The notes: generated by a model from the letters alone, not told the origin. DNA of 64,000 nucleotides from an uncultured Siphonobacter sp. (GCA_913774715.1 CAJYHS010000048.1:1-64000), one strand, 5' to 3'; shown: positions 45,646 through 55,230, counted from the first letter of the stretch. Numbers and translations are program-made.

Positions 45646-47178
45646 TTATTCCCATTCGATCGTTGCGGGTGGTTTCGACGAAATATCGTAAACGACGCGA
45701 TTGACCCCTTTTACACGATTAATAATATCATTGGAAACTTCCGCCAGGAATTCATAGGGAAGGTGTACCCAGTCAGCGGTCATGCCGTCTACGGATGCTA
45801 CGGCCCGAAGAGCCACTACGCGTTCATAGGTACGCTCATCGCCCATTACGCCGACGGATTGAACGGGAAGAAGGATAGCTCCCGCCTGCCAAACCTGGTC
45901 GTACAAGCCTTTTTCTTTCAGTTTATTAATGAAAATGGCGTCTACTTCCTGCGTAATGGTCACTTTTTCCTCAGTAATGTCACCCAGAATCCGGATGGCT
46001 AACCCAGGACCGGGGAAGGGGTGACGACCCAGGATATTTTGAGTAATGCCTAACTCGCGACCCACGCGACGTACTTCATCCTTAAATAAGGTACGCAGGG
46101 GTTCCACGATTTGTAGTTTCATGAAGTCTGGCAGACCACCCACGTTATGGTGAGACTTGATCGTTGCCGAAGGTCCTTTCACCGAAACGGATTCAATAAC
46201 GTCGGGATAAATGGTTCCCTGACCTAACCAGCTTACGTCTGTGAGCAGGTGAGCTTCCTGATCGAATACTTCGATGAACGTACGACCAATGGCTTTACGT
46301 TTTGCTTCGGGATCAGATAAGCCTTCCAGGGCTTTATAGAATTGGTCTTTCGCCTGTACGCCTTTGATGTTCAAGCCCATGTCTTCGTAGGAATGAAGAA
46401 CCTGCTCGAATTCGTCTTTACGAAGAAGACCGTTATCTACGAAAATACAGTACAGGTTAGGTCCGATGGCCCGGTGTACCAGCATGGCTGCTACCGTAGA
46501 ATCCACACCACCCGATAAAGCCATTACTACTTTATCGTTACCTAATTTTTCTTTGAGTTGAGCTACCGCTTCTTCTACGAAGTTAGCGGGAGTCCATTCC
46601 TGCTTGCAGCCACAAATCTCGACGAGGAAGTTTTTGAGAACTTCTTTACCTTCCAGCGAATGCGTGACTTCGGGGTGGAACTGGATACCATATGTTTCTT
46701 CCCCTTCAATTTTGAAGGCAGCTACGCGAACGGATTCCGTAGAACCGATGATTTTAAAATGATCAGGAATGCTGACAATCGTATCTCCATGAGACATCCA
46801 AACCTGAGATTCAGGCGTCAGGTTTTGCAGCAAAATCGAGCGATTCTGATCGTCCGAATGCAGCATGGCCCGGCCGTATTCACGGATTTTGGAAGGAGCT
46901 ACTTCTCCGCCCGAGCTCTGAGCCAGTAACTGAGCTCCGTAACAAACACCTAATAAAGGTAATTGTCCACGGAATTGCATCAGATCCGGTTTAGGAGAAT
47001 CTTCATCCCGAACCGAGCAGGGGCTACCCGACAGAATGACACCTTTTACCGTTGAATCCAGCTCAGGGAAATGATTATACGGATGGATTTCGCAGTACAC
47101 GTTGAGTTCGCGAACGCGACGGGCGATCAGCTGCGTATATTGCGAACCAAAATCAAGGATGAGAATTTTTTCAGTCAT
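45646..47178 (-). CDS. guaA: GMP synthase (glutamine-hydrolysing)
   Basis: The 510-residue protein holds a class I amidotransferase domain with [11 protein letters not shown] (Cys79) and the QFHPEVTHS His-Glu pair, an ATP-pyrophosphatase domain with [16 protein letters not shown], and the C-terminal dimerisation domain ending [17 protein letters not shown], which is the conserved GuaA end. It converts XMP to GMP with glutamine or ammonia. Length is standard. It is a single gene between the lipoprotein and NamZ genes, all leftward. Confidence 0.98.
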   Translation of the reverse strand: MTEKILILDFGSQYTQLIARRVRELNVYCEIHPYNHFPELDSTVKGVILSGSPCSVRDEDSPKPDLMQFRGQLPLLGVCYGAQLLAQSSGGEVAPSKIREYGRAMLHSDDQNRSILLQNLTPESQVWMSHGDTIVSIPDHFKIIGSTESVRVAAFKIEGEETYGIQFHPEVTHSLEGKEVLKNFLVEICGCKQEWTPANFVEEAVAQLKEKLGNDKVVMALSGGVDSTVAAMLVHRAIGPNLYCIFVDNGLLRKDEFEQVLHSYEDMGLNIKGVQAKDQFYKALEGLSDPEAKRKAIGRTFIEVFDQEAHLLTDVSWLGQGTIYPDVIESVSVKGPSATIKSHHNVGGLPDFMKLQIVEPLRTLFKDEVRRVGRELGITQNILGRHPFPGPGLAIRILGDITEEKVTITQEVDAIFINKLKEKGLYDQVWQAGAILLPVQSVGVMGDERTYERVVALRAVASVDGMTADWVHLPYEFLAEVSNDIINRVKGVNRVVYDISSKPPATIEWE

Positions 47179-47300
47179 GTGAGTACCGACAATTGGTCAG
47201 TAAGTAATCTGGATAAAAAAAGTTTCAAGTTTGAAAGGTTAGATGTGGTTAGAAGCTGACATAAAATCAAACTTTAAACGTTTCTAACGTAATCAAACAT

Positions 47301-48488
47301 TTATAAAGGGTAGAGTAAGTACTTCTTCCGCAAGGCTTTGTAATGATTTAAAGCCGGTTCCCAACTTTTTCGGATCTGAGCTTCCGTTTTTCCTTCCTGC
47401 ATCTGTTTTCGAAGCTGATCTGATCCGGCCAGCTGATCAAAAGCTTTCGTACGATTGATGAATTTACTTTTATCGGGAGCTTTCGAATAAAAATCCAGGA
47501 GATATTTCAGGGTAAAGCCTTCTTTATGGGCATCTACTTTACGTAAATCAAGACCGTAGCAAAGCTGACCTTCATGGGGAGGATTCATGGCTCCAGGTTT
47601 ATCGACGGGCGTAAATTGATACTTGCCAAAGGAAGGAGACGTTCCGCCAATAACCTGAAACTGCGTATCCGTTCCACGTCCCACGCTGATTTCTGTACCT
47701 TCGAACAAACAAATGGAAGGATATAATAGAATGCTTTGCTGGTTAGGCAAATTCGGCGAGGGTGGAATGGGCAAGGTGTAAGGCGTTTGGTGCGTATAGT
47801 TCAGGCATGAAACCGTCAAGAGCGAACACTTAACGCCATTCTTCAGCCAGCCTTCTTCATTAATCATATGGGCGAGTTCGGCAACCGTACATCCGTGTAC
47901 AACTGGAACGGGATTTAAACCGACAAAGGATGCAAATTTTCGATCGAGTACTGGGCCATCTACTACATGTCCAGTCGGGTTAGGTCGATCCAGAATTAAT
48001 ACTGTTTTGCCTTGTTCAGCGGCCGCTTCCATGATGTAATGCATGGTTGAGGTATAGGTATAAAAACGAGCACCTACGTCCTGAATATCAAACAGTAAAA
48101 TGTCTAAATCCTTAACCTGCTCAGCGGATGGTTTATGATTGGCCCCATAGAGTGAAACCACAGGAATGCCGGTTTTGGCATCTACCGAGCTGGAGACTTT
48201 CTCGCCCGCGTCGGCTTTTCCACGAAACCCGTGTTCAGGACCAAAAATCGTTTTGATCTTGATGCCTAAGGCCAACAAAGAATCCGCCAAATGCGTTTGA
48301 TTAGGAAACGTAGACGTATGGTTAACAACCAGCCCAATGTTTTTTCCCTGAAGCAGGGGTAGGTATTCGGCGGTACGCTCAATACCGAGCGTAGGCCTGG
48401 AGGAATGTTGTGCCTGGGATTGCACAACCATGGTAAAGAGCGAAAAAACAGCCAGCAGGCAGGATATGCGAAGCGAAACCATGTGCAA
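47301..48488 (-). CDS. Exo-beta-N-acetylmuramidase NamZ-like (DUF1343)
   Basis: The 395-residue secreted protein (signal about 1-26) matches DUF1343: GKNIGLVVNHTSTF, IKTIFGPEHGFRGKADAGEKV, SLYGANHKPSAEQV, LLFDIQDVGARFYTYTSTMHYIMEAA, LDRPNPTGHVVDGP and CLFEGTEISVGRGTDTQFQVIGG. Characterised members remove N-acetylmuramic acid from the non-reducing end of peptidoglycan fragments. The EHG and DIQDVG motifs with the conserved His, Glu and Asp are present. The start could be the second ATG at 48482. It is divergent from the ABC permease gene. Confidence 0.92.
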   Translation of the reverse strand: MHMVSLRISCLLAVFSLFTMVVQSQAQHSSRPTLGIERTAEYLPLLQGKNIGLVVNHTSTFPNQTHLADSLLALGIKIKTIFGPEHGFRGKADAGEKVSSSVDAKTGIPVVSLYGANHKPSAEQVKDLDILLFDIQDVGARFYTYTSTMHYIMEAAAEQGKTVLILDRPNPTGHVVDGPVLDRKFASFVGLNPVPVVHGCTVAELAHMINEEGWLKNGVKCSLLTVSCLNYTHQTPYTLPIPPSPNLPNQQSILLYPSICLFEGTEISVGRGTDTQFQVIGGTSPSFGKYQFTPVDKPGAMNPPHEGQLCYGLDLRKVDAHKEGFTLKYLLDFYSKAPDKSKFINRTKAFDQLAGSDQLRKQMQEGKTEAQIRKSWEPALNHYKALRKKYLLYPL

Positions 48489-48523
48489 ATTTCGGGTGAA
48501 AGAACCGAAAAACCAACGCTAAA

Positions 48524-48553
48524 TTTGTAAAAGCATCGAAACTGCTACTTTTG
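48524..48553 (+). promoter_or_regulatory. Promoter of the FtsX/LolE-type permease gene
   Basis: TTTG (48524-48527) and TACTTTTG (48546-48553) match the -33 and -7 elements with an 18-base spacer. The implied leader is about 160 bases and contains an intergenic repeat unit (48683-48700). Confidence 0.65.
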
Positions 48554-48721
48554 CAGATTCAGTATATACTAAAAAATAGGATCAGGTAAGCGTTTTCAAG
48601 TGCCAGCTTTATCGTTTGCAGTTATCAGTTACAGTAAAATTACTTCATTGAATACAGGAAATGGACACTAGCAGACAGCAAGCGGAAAACGAACAACTGA
48701 CACCTGAAAACTAAATTACCC

Positions 48722-49948
48722 TTGAACTTTCCCCGTTTTATCGCCGCCCGCTTACGTCGCCGCACGGAACAGCGTCTATTCTCTTCGACGGTTACCCGCA
48801 TCGGAATTGCCAGCATCGCGATTGGCTTGGCGGTTATGATTCTGGCTTTTGCGGTCCTGCTTGGTTTTAAAGGAACCATTCAGGAGAAATTATTCAGTCT
48901 GTCGGCTCACCTGAAAGTGACCCGTTATACTCTGAATCAATCGTATGAAGAAACGGCCTTACCACGACATTCAAAGCTAAGCGAAAGTTATAAAACCTTA
49001 CCTCTGGTACGCCACTTGCAGATGGTGGCTCATAAAGCCGGAATACTTAAAACACCAGAAAACTTACAGGGCGTTCTATTTAAAGGCGTAGGGAGCGACT
49101 TTGACTGGGAGGTTTTCCGGCAAAATCTGGTCGACGGTAAGCTTCCTGACTTTAAGAGTGATACTTCTGATTCCAAGGAGGTTATCATTAGCCGGAACAT
49201 TGCTAATCAGTTGCAGTTAAAAACGGGCGATGGGGTCGTGATTTATTTCATTCAGAATCCACCACGACCTCGGAAACTGAAAGTGACGGGTATTTACGAA
49301 ACGGGTCTGGAAGAATTAGATAAGCAACTGATTCTGGGTGATGTGAGGTTAGTTCAGAAACTCAATGGATGGGGGCCGGATACCGTGGGAGGGTATGAAA
49401 TCTTTGTGAAAGATTTTAATCGAATTAAGGAAGCTGAAGCTCAGATAGTTAAGGTGTTAGAGCCGGAGCAGGACCTACGCACAGTAATAGATGAGTATTT
49501 ACCTTTATTTGATTGGCTTAGTTTGCTGGATCGTAATCTGACGGTGTTCCTGACATTGATTCTGTTTGTGGCCAGCTTTAATATGGTTTCGGTACTGCTC
49601 GTATTAATCATGGAACGGATCCCGATGATTGGCTTATTGAAGGCCTTAGGTAGCCCTAACTGGCAAATCCGGAAGATATTCCTGTGGCAGGGTATTTCCA
49701 TGATTATAAAGGGATTATTAATAGGTAACGTGATAGGTATAGGCTTATGTTTAATACAACAAAAGTATCGTCTATTTCCACTCGATCCCGAGAACTATTA
49801 CATGAGTTATGTCCCCATTGAAATCAACTGGCCTATCGTTTTGGGTCTGAATATTACTATCCTTTTACTAGTAACTTTAGTACTCATCTTACCTACATTT
49901 ATTATCGCCAGAATGAAGCCGGTAAAAGCAATTCGCTTTTCTAAATAA
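48722..49948 (+). CDS. FtsX/LolE-type ABC transporter permease
   Basis: The 408-residue protein has one N-terminal helix, a large periplasmic domain (about 60-270) and three C-terminal helices, the MacB/FtsX layout; TRIGIASIAIGLAVMILAFAV and MERIPMIGLLKALGSPNWQIRKIFLWQG are family marks. It resembles LolC/LolE lipoprotein-release permeases. Translation appears to start at TTG (MNFPRFIAARL): no ATG lies between the TGA stop at 48698 and the first helix. No ATPase gene is adjacent, so the partner is encoded elsewhere. Confidence 0.88.
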   Translation: MNFPRFIAARLRRRTEQRLFSSTVTRIGIASIAIGLAVMILAFAVLLGFKGTIQEKLFSLSAHLKVTRYTLNQSYEETALPRHSKLSESYKTLPLVRHLQMVAHKAGILKTPENLQGVLFKGVGSDFDWEVFRQNLVDGKLPDFKSDTSDSKEVIISRNIANQLQLKTGDGVVIYFIQNPPRPRKLKVTGIYETGLEELDKQLILGDVRLVQKLNGWGPDTVGGYEIFVKDFNRIKEAEAQIVKVLEPEQDLRTVIDEYLPLFDWLSLLDRNLTVFLTLILFVASFNMVSVLLVLIMERIPMIGLLKALGSPNWQIRKIFLWQGISMIIKGLLIGNVIGIGLCLIQQKYRLFPLDPENYYMSYVPIEINWPIVLGLNITILLLVTLVLILPTFIIARMKPVKAIRFSK

Positions 49949-50206
49949 AGTCCACAGACAAAAGTTTATGAATTATAGTATGAGTTAACATAAATACAAG
50001 GTTTTGTTAATTGTAGTCTAGATAATGACATAAATTCAGATTTTCATATATGAAATTTAGTCATATGTGTTATTTTTGAAAAGTATGTCCAGCTTTTTAA
50101 TTCATTATCTAGTCATGATTTATTAAATAAAGTCTTTGTTAACCTAAAACTATAAAGATCATTCCCTGAATTCAGTTTTAGGACGATGATTTCTGGGACT
50201 TGAAGT

Positions 50207-51469
50207 ATGAAATATGAGACGATTTTAAGGACTCGTCAATTTAACAATTCTACCACTTTAACTCTTTGGTTAACCATAGCTGCATTCGGAACATATTTCT
50301 GCATGTTTGCTTTTAGAAAACCATTTACAGCAGCCACATTTAACGGCCTGCAACTTTGGGGCATTGACTATAAAATAGTACTGGTTGTTACGCAGATTTT
50401 AGGATACGCAGCTGCAAAAGGAACGGGTATTAAATTTATTTCAGAAACTCGTCCTCAGGATAGGTCCAAATATATATTACTGGTGATAGGAGTGGCTGAA
50501 GCAGCTCTTCTGCTATTTGGTGTTGTTGCCTATCCCTATAACTGGCTCCTTCTCTTTATCAATGGGTTTGCCCTTGGAATGGTCTATGGACTCGTCTTCG
50601 GATTCCTGGAAGGCCGTCGTATAACCGATATACTAGGAGCCGGACTTTGCCTGAGTTTTATTGTAGCATCAGGTGTAGTCAAGTCAATTGGTCTTTGGGT
50701 GTTAGGATCGGGCGTTGCATCCATGTGGATGCCTGCCACCGTAGGTTTCCTTTTTATACCCCTGCTGGTTCTTTTCGTATGGATGTTGCATGTGTCTCCT
50801 CCGCCCACGGTGGAAGACGAGCGTGATCGAAAACCCAGATTGCCCATGACTCCTCAGGATCGGCGTTTCTTTTTCCGTTCTCTGGCTCCTGGCCTTCTCA
50901 TGCTGATCTTTATCTACGTTCTGATTTCAATGCTACGGGACATCCGGGACAATTTTGCCATTGAAATGTGGCAGGAACTTGGATCGTTAACCCCCCAGAT
51001 TCTCACGACAACAGAAAGCTGGATTGGCATAATAGTTACAGTATTGGTAGGCTTGAGTTTTCTGATTAAGAGCAATAAAGCAGCCTTTGGAATGAATCTT
51101 TTCATCATTTCTGCAGGTAGCGTTATTATTCCTACAGCTTCGTGGCTTTTTGAAAGCGGACAGCTTTCCTCAGTGCTTTGGATGACACTGGTTGGTTTAG
51201 GAATATACCTGATTTATGTCCCTTTTAATGGAATTTTATTTGAGCGATTGATTGCTCTTCGAGAAGAAAAAGCCAACGTTGGATTTTTATTTTATACCGC
51301 TGATTTCATTGGTTATATAGGAAGTGTTAGTGTCCTTTTATTTAAAAACTTTGGTCGTTCTGATTGGTCTTGGCTACGGTTCTATATAGGATTAACCTAT
51401 TTTATTCCAATTATTTCAATGGCTTTATTGATCACTTCATCGTTTTATTTTTTTCGCAAAATCAATTAA
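50207..51469 (+). CDS. DUF5690-family MFS-like membrane transporter
   Basis: The 420-residue protein has about 12 membrane helices and the opening WLTIAAFGTYFCMFAFRKPFTAATF, which I recognise as DUF5690, a Bacteroidota family related to major-facilitator carriers. QILGYAAAKGTGIKFISE and NGILFERLIALREEKANVGFLFYTADFIGYIGSVSVLLFKNFG are further conserved parts. It lies 53 bases before an XRE-cupin regulator and about 900 bases before a PhnZ-like HD gene. A phosphonate-type organic solute is the best guess from context. A perfect -7 box TATTTTTG (50071-50078) lies 129 bases upstream. Confidence 0.85.
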   Translation: MKYETILRTRQFNNSTTLTLWLTIAAFGTYFCMFAFRKPFTAATFNGLQLWGIDYKIVLVVTQILGYAAAKGTGIKFISETRPQDRSKYILLVIGVAEAALLLFGVVAYPYNWLLLFINGFALGMVYGLVFGFLEGRRITDILGAGLCLSFIVASGVVKSIGLWVLGSGVASMWMPATVGFLFIPLLVLFVWMLHVSPPPTVEDERDRKPRLPMTPQDRRFFFRSLAPGLLMLIFIYVLISMLRDIRDNFAIEMWQELGSLTPQILTTTESWIGIIVTVLVGLSFLIKSNKAAFGMNLFIISAGSVIIPTASWLFESGQLSSVLWMTLVGLGIYLIYVPFNGILFERLIALREEKANVGFLFYTADFIGYIGSVSVLLFKNFGRSDWSWLRFYIGLTYFIPIISMALLITSSFYFFRKIN

Positions 51470-51522
51470 TCCTTTTTCTTTTTTTATTAACAATCGCCAA
51501 TCAATTTATTTAGCTTAAATCT

Positions 51523-52104
51523 ATGAATGAGGACGTCTTAATACAGATTAGTAGTCAGTTAAAAGATAAAAGAAAAAGCCAGGGAATAACTCTGCAGGAA
51601 CTAGCTAATAGAGCAGAAGTTAGCAAAGCTTTAATTTCGCAAATTGAAAATAATCGTACGATTCCGTCATTACTCGTATTGATTAATCTTATTCGTTCGC
51701 TGGGTTTAGATCTTAATATTTTCTTTGATGAGATAGCTAAAAATTCAGCTAATGGACAGCTTGTTATTCGTCGAAAAGAAGAGTACCAGACCTTTTATAA
51801 GGAAGATAGTAATGCTTTCATTTATAAGAGGATATTGACGAAAAGTATCTCTGGATTAACGCTCGATTTAGTACTGCTGGATGTATTACCTAATGCACAA
51901 AGAGAAAGCATGATTACTACAGAAGCGTTTGAATTTAAATACATCATTAAAGGTGAAATTGAATATACGGTAGGAGATGAAACGCATCTTTTAAAAGAAG
52001 GAGATTCCCTATTTTTTGATGGAAGAGTTCCTCATAAGCCAAGAAATACTCAAAATGAACCGGCTCAGATGCTAGTCGTTCATTTTTTCGCAGAAAAAGC
52101 TTAA
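51523..52104 (+). CDS. XRE-family regulator with cupin domain
   Basis: The 193-residue protein combines an N-terminal helix-turn-helix (about 8-65: SQGITLQELANRAEVSKALISQIENNRTIPSLLVL) with a C-terminal cupin (about 110-185: TTEAFEFKYIIKGEIEYTVGDETHLLKEGDSLFFDGRVPHKPRN). Such proteins sense a small ligand in the cupin and act on adjacent transport and catabolic genes. It lies between the DUF5690 transporter and the PhnZ-like HD gene, on the same strand, so it likely controls both. Confidence 0.92.
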   Translation: MNEDVLIQISSQLKDKRKSQGITLQELANRAEVSKALISQIENNRTIPSLLVLINLIRSLGLDLNIFFDEIAKNSANGQLVIRRKEEYQTFYKEDSNAFIYKRILTKSISGLTLDLVLLDVLPNAQRESMITTEAFEFKYIIKGEIEYTVGDETHLLKEGDSLFFDGRVPHKPRNTQNEPAQMLVVHFFAEKA

Positions 52105-52273
52105 TTGATATTTTTTCAAGGTGGAGTACACCGGATATTAAAGGCGTCTATCAATTTGTTCACAACGGCTTAAAACTGAGGTAATCTTTGGGAGGTACTT
52201 TTGCTACCGTGATTAAGCTAATTTATCTGACCCGGCTTCTCATTAAATATGGTTAAGTGAATGAAACGATAAC

Positions 52274-52305
52274 AAAAGCGGCAGAACTTTGTCCTGCCGC
52301 TTTTT
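52274..52305 (+). terminator. Intrinsic terminator between regulator and HD gene
   Basis: AAAAGCGGCAG (52274-52284) pairs with CTGCCGCTTTT (52294-52304) and a T follows. It lies 170 bases past the regulator stop and 59 bases before the HD gene start. A TACTTTTG box (52196-52203) lies upstream of it. Confidence 0.82.
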
Positions 52306-52363
52306 ATGTTTTCTGAAGTCGGAATGTGTTCAATAACAGGCGTTTATTTAATTACTTCCACTG

Positions 52364-52906
52364 ATGAAAGGTTTTGAAATGCAGGCTACGGTTGATGCCA
52401 TCCTGGGTTTGTATGAATCCTATGATGATTATGTTAGTGAGCATCGCAAGGTGCTGGAACACTCCATACAGGTAGCTCAATTAGCCGAAGAAGAGGGCTA
52501 CGATGATGAGGTAATTCTGGCTGCCTTTTTTCATGATATTGGGTATCTGCTTCCCAGTCATACCAGCGAGTCGAAGCGTTCGTACGGACAAATTGGTTCT
52601 GATTATTTGCGAGCCAATGGTTTTTCTGAGAAAGTAGCCCAGGTGGTTATTATGCAGACAGAAGCTCATCGCTATTTAGCCTGGAAGTTCCCTGAGAAAC
52701 AATTAGCTCTGCTAAATTCTTGTTTATTAGCCGAAGATATAATGTCTGAAAAGGAAGCTAAAACGTACGAAAAAAATCCATACTTTTTTCTGAGTTTAAA
52801 AGTAAATGAATGGGATAGTAATACCCGTTATTCGTCTACTGTACATTTTGATCTGGATTATTATAGAGAAATTGCACTAAATCATTTACAGCGTAATTTA
52901 TCCTAG
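52364..52906 (+). CDS. PhnZ-like HD-domain protein
   Basis: The 180-residue protein has the HD pattern EHSIQVAQLAEEEGYDDE (His33), AAFFHDIGY (His57, Asp58), RYLAW and LKVNEWDSN (Asp151), the order seen in PhnZ, the mixed-valent di-iron oxygenase that splits 2-amino-1-hydroxyethylphosphonate. Where PhnZ has its second set of iron ligands (two His) this protein appears to have Tyr74 and Gln98. So the fold is PhnZ-like but the chemistry is open. A second ATG five codons in could be the start. A PhnY-type partner is not seen. Confidence 0.82.
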   Translation: MKGFEMQATVDAILGLYESYDDYVSEHRKVLEHSIQVAQLAEEEGYDDEVILAAFFHDIGYLLPSHTSESKRSYGQIGSDYLRANGFSEKVAQVVIMQTEAHRYLAWKFPEKQLALLNSCLLAEDIMSEKEAKTYEKNPYFFLSLKVNEWDSNTRYSSTVHFDLDYYREIALNHLQRNLS

Positions 52907-53367
52907 ACAGTCTGATGAACATTAGATTAAAGCAGAGTAGACGTATGTTAATATAAATAACATTATATGTTTATAAATTAGTTATGATATATGTTTTAGT
53001 ATTTATAAAGTATTTTTTATCTAATTCGTCAGTTTGTGTAGATATGTACCATTTATGTTTTATAGAATACGAAATAACTTTACTATTGTTATTATACATT
53101 CTTTCTGTAAAAATAGATTACCCGTAACTAGGATCACCATTGAATGAGTAATATAAGTATCATTGACACTCGCTTATTAATCTAAAGCGTATGTACTCTT
53201 TAGTTCAGTACTTCAATTTGCATGAAACACACATTATTAAAGAAAAGAATAGTAGTATTTAAGAAGAAAATAGATGATTGTTCAATAAAGTAAGATTTAA
53301 AACCCCAATAGAGAGGTTATTACTATTAGTTTTAAAACCTCTCTATTAGAATCATTAAAAAAGACTA
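52907..53367. other. AT-rich gap between convergent genes
   Basis: The 461 bases after the HD gene have no convincing reading frame and are A/T-rich throughout. The right end holds the hairpin of the leftward SDR gene (53307-53347). No RNA gene or element was recognised in the rest. Confidence 0.45.
53307..53347 (-). terminator. Terminator hairpin of the SDR gene
   Basis: AATAGAGAGGTT (53307-53318) pairs with AACCTCTCTATT (53336-53347); leftward it is followed by GGGGTTTTAAATC. Confidence 0.6.
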
Positions 53368-54219
53368 TTAAAGTTGCCAGCGTTCACCGATGGCTTCTTC
53401 GCTGCGTTTCCAGAGTAATTGAGCATTATAATCATTCACATCCCGATTGAGCGTTCGGGCTGGTTTTGATTTAGAAAAATAGCCTCCATTATAGGATTTG
53501 GGTAAGTCGGCAGTAGCCAGGAAGATAGAGGTTTGAGCTCCTTCTTCTGTTGTAATCATAAAGGGTCTTAGGATACCAAAGCCGTATTTCCACCAGTCCG
53601 TAAAATTTCGGCCAAACTGAGTATTGACAACTCCAGGATGCACGGCATAAGCCGTTACATTTTTCCCTTCCAAACGATTGGCTAACTCTTTAGTGAATAA
53701 AAGATTGGCAAGTTTTCCATCACCATAAGCTGACCAGATGTTCATTTTAGCGTTGTGCTTCAGGAAAAAGCGACGACTCTTACCCATCGCGTGGGCTGCC
53801 GAAGATAGATTAATGATTCGTCCCTGGCCACTGGCCTCCAGCAAGTCAATGAGTTCTAACGTTAAGAGAAAATGACCGAGGTGATTGGCTACAAAACTCT
53901 TTTCATAGCCTTCACGGGTAAATTCAATTTGAGCCGGAGCATAACCGGCATTATTGATCAGGCAATCGATTCGGTCATAGTTGGCGTGAATCTGTTGGGA
54001 TGCCTGACGAATGGAATCCATATCCGTCAAATCAGCAAAAAATAAATCAATTTGGGCCTGAGGTGATTTTTCCAGGATCTGCTTCCGTGCTTTTTCTCCT
54101 TTTTCACGAGAACGAAGCAAAAAGATCAAAGTAAAACCTTGACGAGCAAGAGCCTGTGCTGTAGCCAGACCTAAACCGGAGTTAGCTCCGGTGATGAGAG
54201 CAATACGAGACATAGCCAT
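53368..54219 (-). CDS. Short-chain dehydrogenase/reductase (retinol-dehydrogenase-like)
   Basis: The 283-residue classical SDR has the cofactor loop TGANSGLGLATAQALA, LLRSREKGEKARKQI (an Arg-containing loop favouring NADP), INNAGYAP, the catalytic Ser in NLSSAAHAMG and YxxxK in YGDGKLANLLF, with VHPGVVNTQFGRNF after it. It resembles the broad RDH/WWOX-like group; the substrate is unknown. MAMS could start at either Met. It stands alone and is divergent from the PspC gene. Confidence 0.9.
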   Translation of the reverse strand: MAMSRIALITGANSGLGLATAQALARQGFTLIFLLRSREKGEKARKQILEKSPQAQIDLFFADLTDMDSIRQASQQIHANYDRIDCLINNAGYAPAQIEFTREGYEKSFVANHLGHFLLTLELIDLLEASGQGRIINLSSAAHAMGKSRRFFLKHNAKMNIWSAYGDGKLANLLFTKELANRLEGKNVTAYAVHPGVVNTQFGRNFTDWWKYGFGILRPFMITTEEGAQTSIFLATADLPKSYNGGYFSKSKPARTLNRDVNDYNAQLLWKRSEEAIGERWQL

Positions 54220-54726
54220 AAAAATGATACCTCGGGATTAGTAAAAAAAATCGGCCATGTGTATAAAACATTGAACCCACCAAGGAGGTGGGTTCAATGT
54301 TATGGGTTGGATAGCAATATATTTAAGAAGTAGGAAGGGGAAGGTTGGACTGGCAATAAAGGATATGGGTATTTTCTACATTATGATTCTTCACTTTTGT
54401 TTTCATGGCTTTTTTACACAAGCATATATATAGGAAGGCTGAAGGTTGACCGCACAAAACTGGACCGAATTTTTCGGATATGATTACGTAGAAATACCTG
54501 TTTTGCTCAAAGAATTGTAATAAAATGTGTCCTAATTAAGGGAAGTTGGAAGGTAGGTACTATGTATTGCATAGTTCTATCCATAAAATAGTCCGTTGGT
54601 CCATTGGCATTAACCATCTGCCCCAATTGGCTTCACTGGCTTTAAAATACTGCCGAATTTTGAAGCATCAATAAGGAAGCAAACAAGGCTTCAGTAGTCC
54701 ATAACCAAATTATAAATCCTATAGCC
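54220..54726. other. 507-base divergent gap with an orphan hairpin and coding-like remnants
   Basis: No intact gene is visible. The gap contains a 15-base-pair hairpin (54267-54301), a short plus-strand frame (54446-54520) ending EFFGYDYVEIPVLLKEL, and a short minus-strand frame (54560-54670) reading RQYFKASEANWGRW and then MDQRTILWIELCNT. These stretches look more protein-like than usual spacer, so decayed genes are possible. Confidence 0.4.
54267..54301. terminator. 15-base-pair orphan hairpin in a divergent region
   Basis: AACATTGAACCCACC (54267-54281) pairs perfectly with 54287-54301 around loop AAGGA. It looks like the gene-end hairpins elsewhere in the window but no known gene ends here; leftward a T8 run appears only about 25 bases on. 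Confidence 0.4.
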
Positions 54727-55128
54727 ATGAACCGCTTAGAACGCATTCCTTCGCAAAAAATGATTGGTGGAGTAGCTGCCGGACTGGCCGCTTACCTAAA
54801 CATCGACGTAGCCCTGGTTCGGGTATTGTTTGTTTTAGGAGCCATCTTTACTCATGCTCCTTTCATCATTGCTTATATCATTCTCTGGATAGCCTTACCC
54901 AAACGTCTGGACGGCACTTACGCTACTGCGTATACTCCTACTGAGCAAACTCAGAAAAGTAATAATAGCCGGGCCTGGGGAATTGTAGCGATCCTGTTGG
55001 GAAGCATTTTCTTACTTGATGAATTTACCTGGTGGTTTAGCTGGCATAAATTCTGGCCTGTAATCTTCATCATCGCTGGATTGTGCATTGTCTTCAAAGA
55101 TCAGATTCGAGAAAAAATAGCTCAGTAA
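54727..55128 (+). CDS. PspC-domain envelope protein
   Basis: The 133-residue protein has the PspC domain (MNRLERIPSQKMIGGVAAGLA, DVALVRVLFVLGAIF, YIILWIALPKR), a Thr/Gln-rich linker, and a second pair of helices of the LiaI/DUF5668 kind (GIVAILLGSIFLLDEFTWW, KFWPVIFIIAGLCIVF). PspC-like proteins sense envelope stress at the inner membrane. It is the first of three related rightward genes (54.7-56.6 kb) that probably form one unit. Confidence 0.9.
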   Translation: MNRLERIPSQKMIGGVAAGLAAYLNIDVALVRVLFVLGAIFTHAPFIIAYIILWIALPKRLDGTYATAYTPTEQTQKSNNSRAWGIVAILLGSIFLLDEFTWWFSWHKFWPVIFIIAGLCIVFKDQIREKIAQ

Positions 55129-55230
55129 TTTGTATCTTCAACTTGAGCGAACAGGAGTAATGCCCTTCATGAAGGAATTATCCTGTTCGCTTTAATAGAT
55201 TCATTTTTCGGTAACCAAAACAGTACGGAT

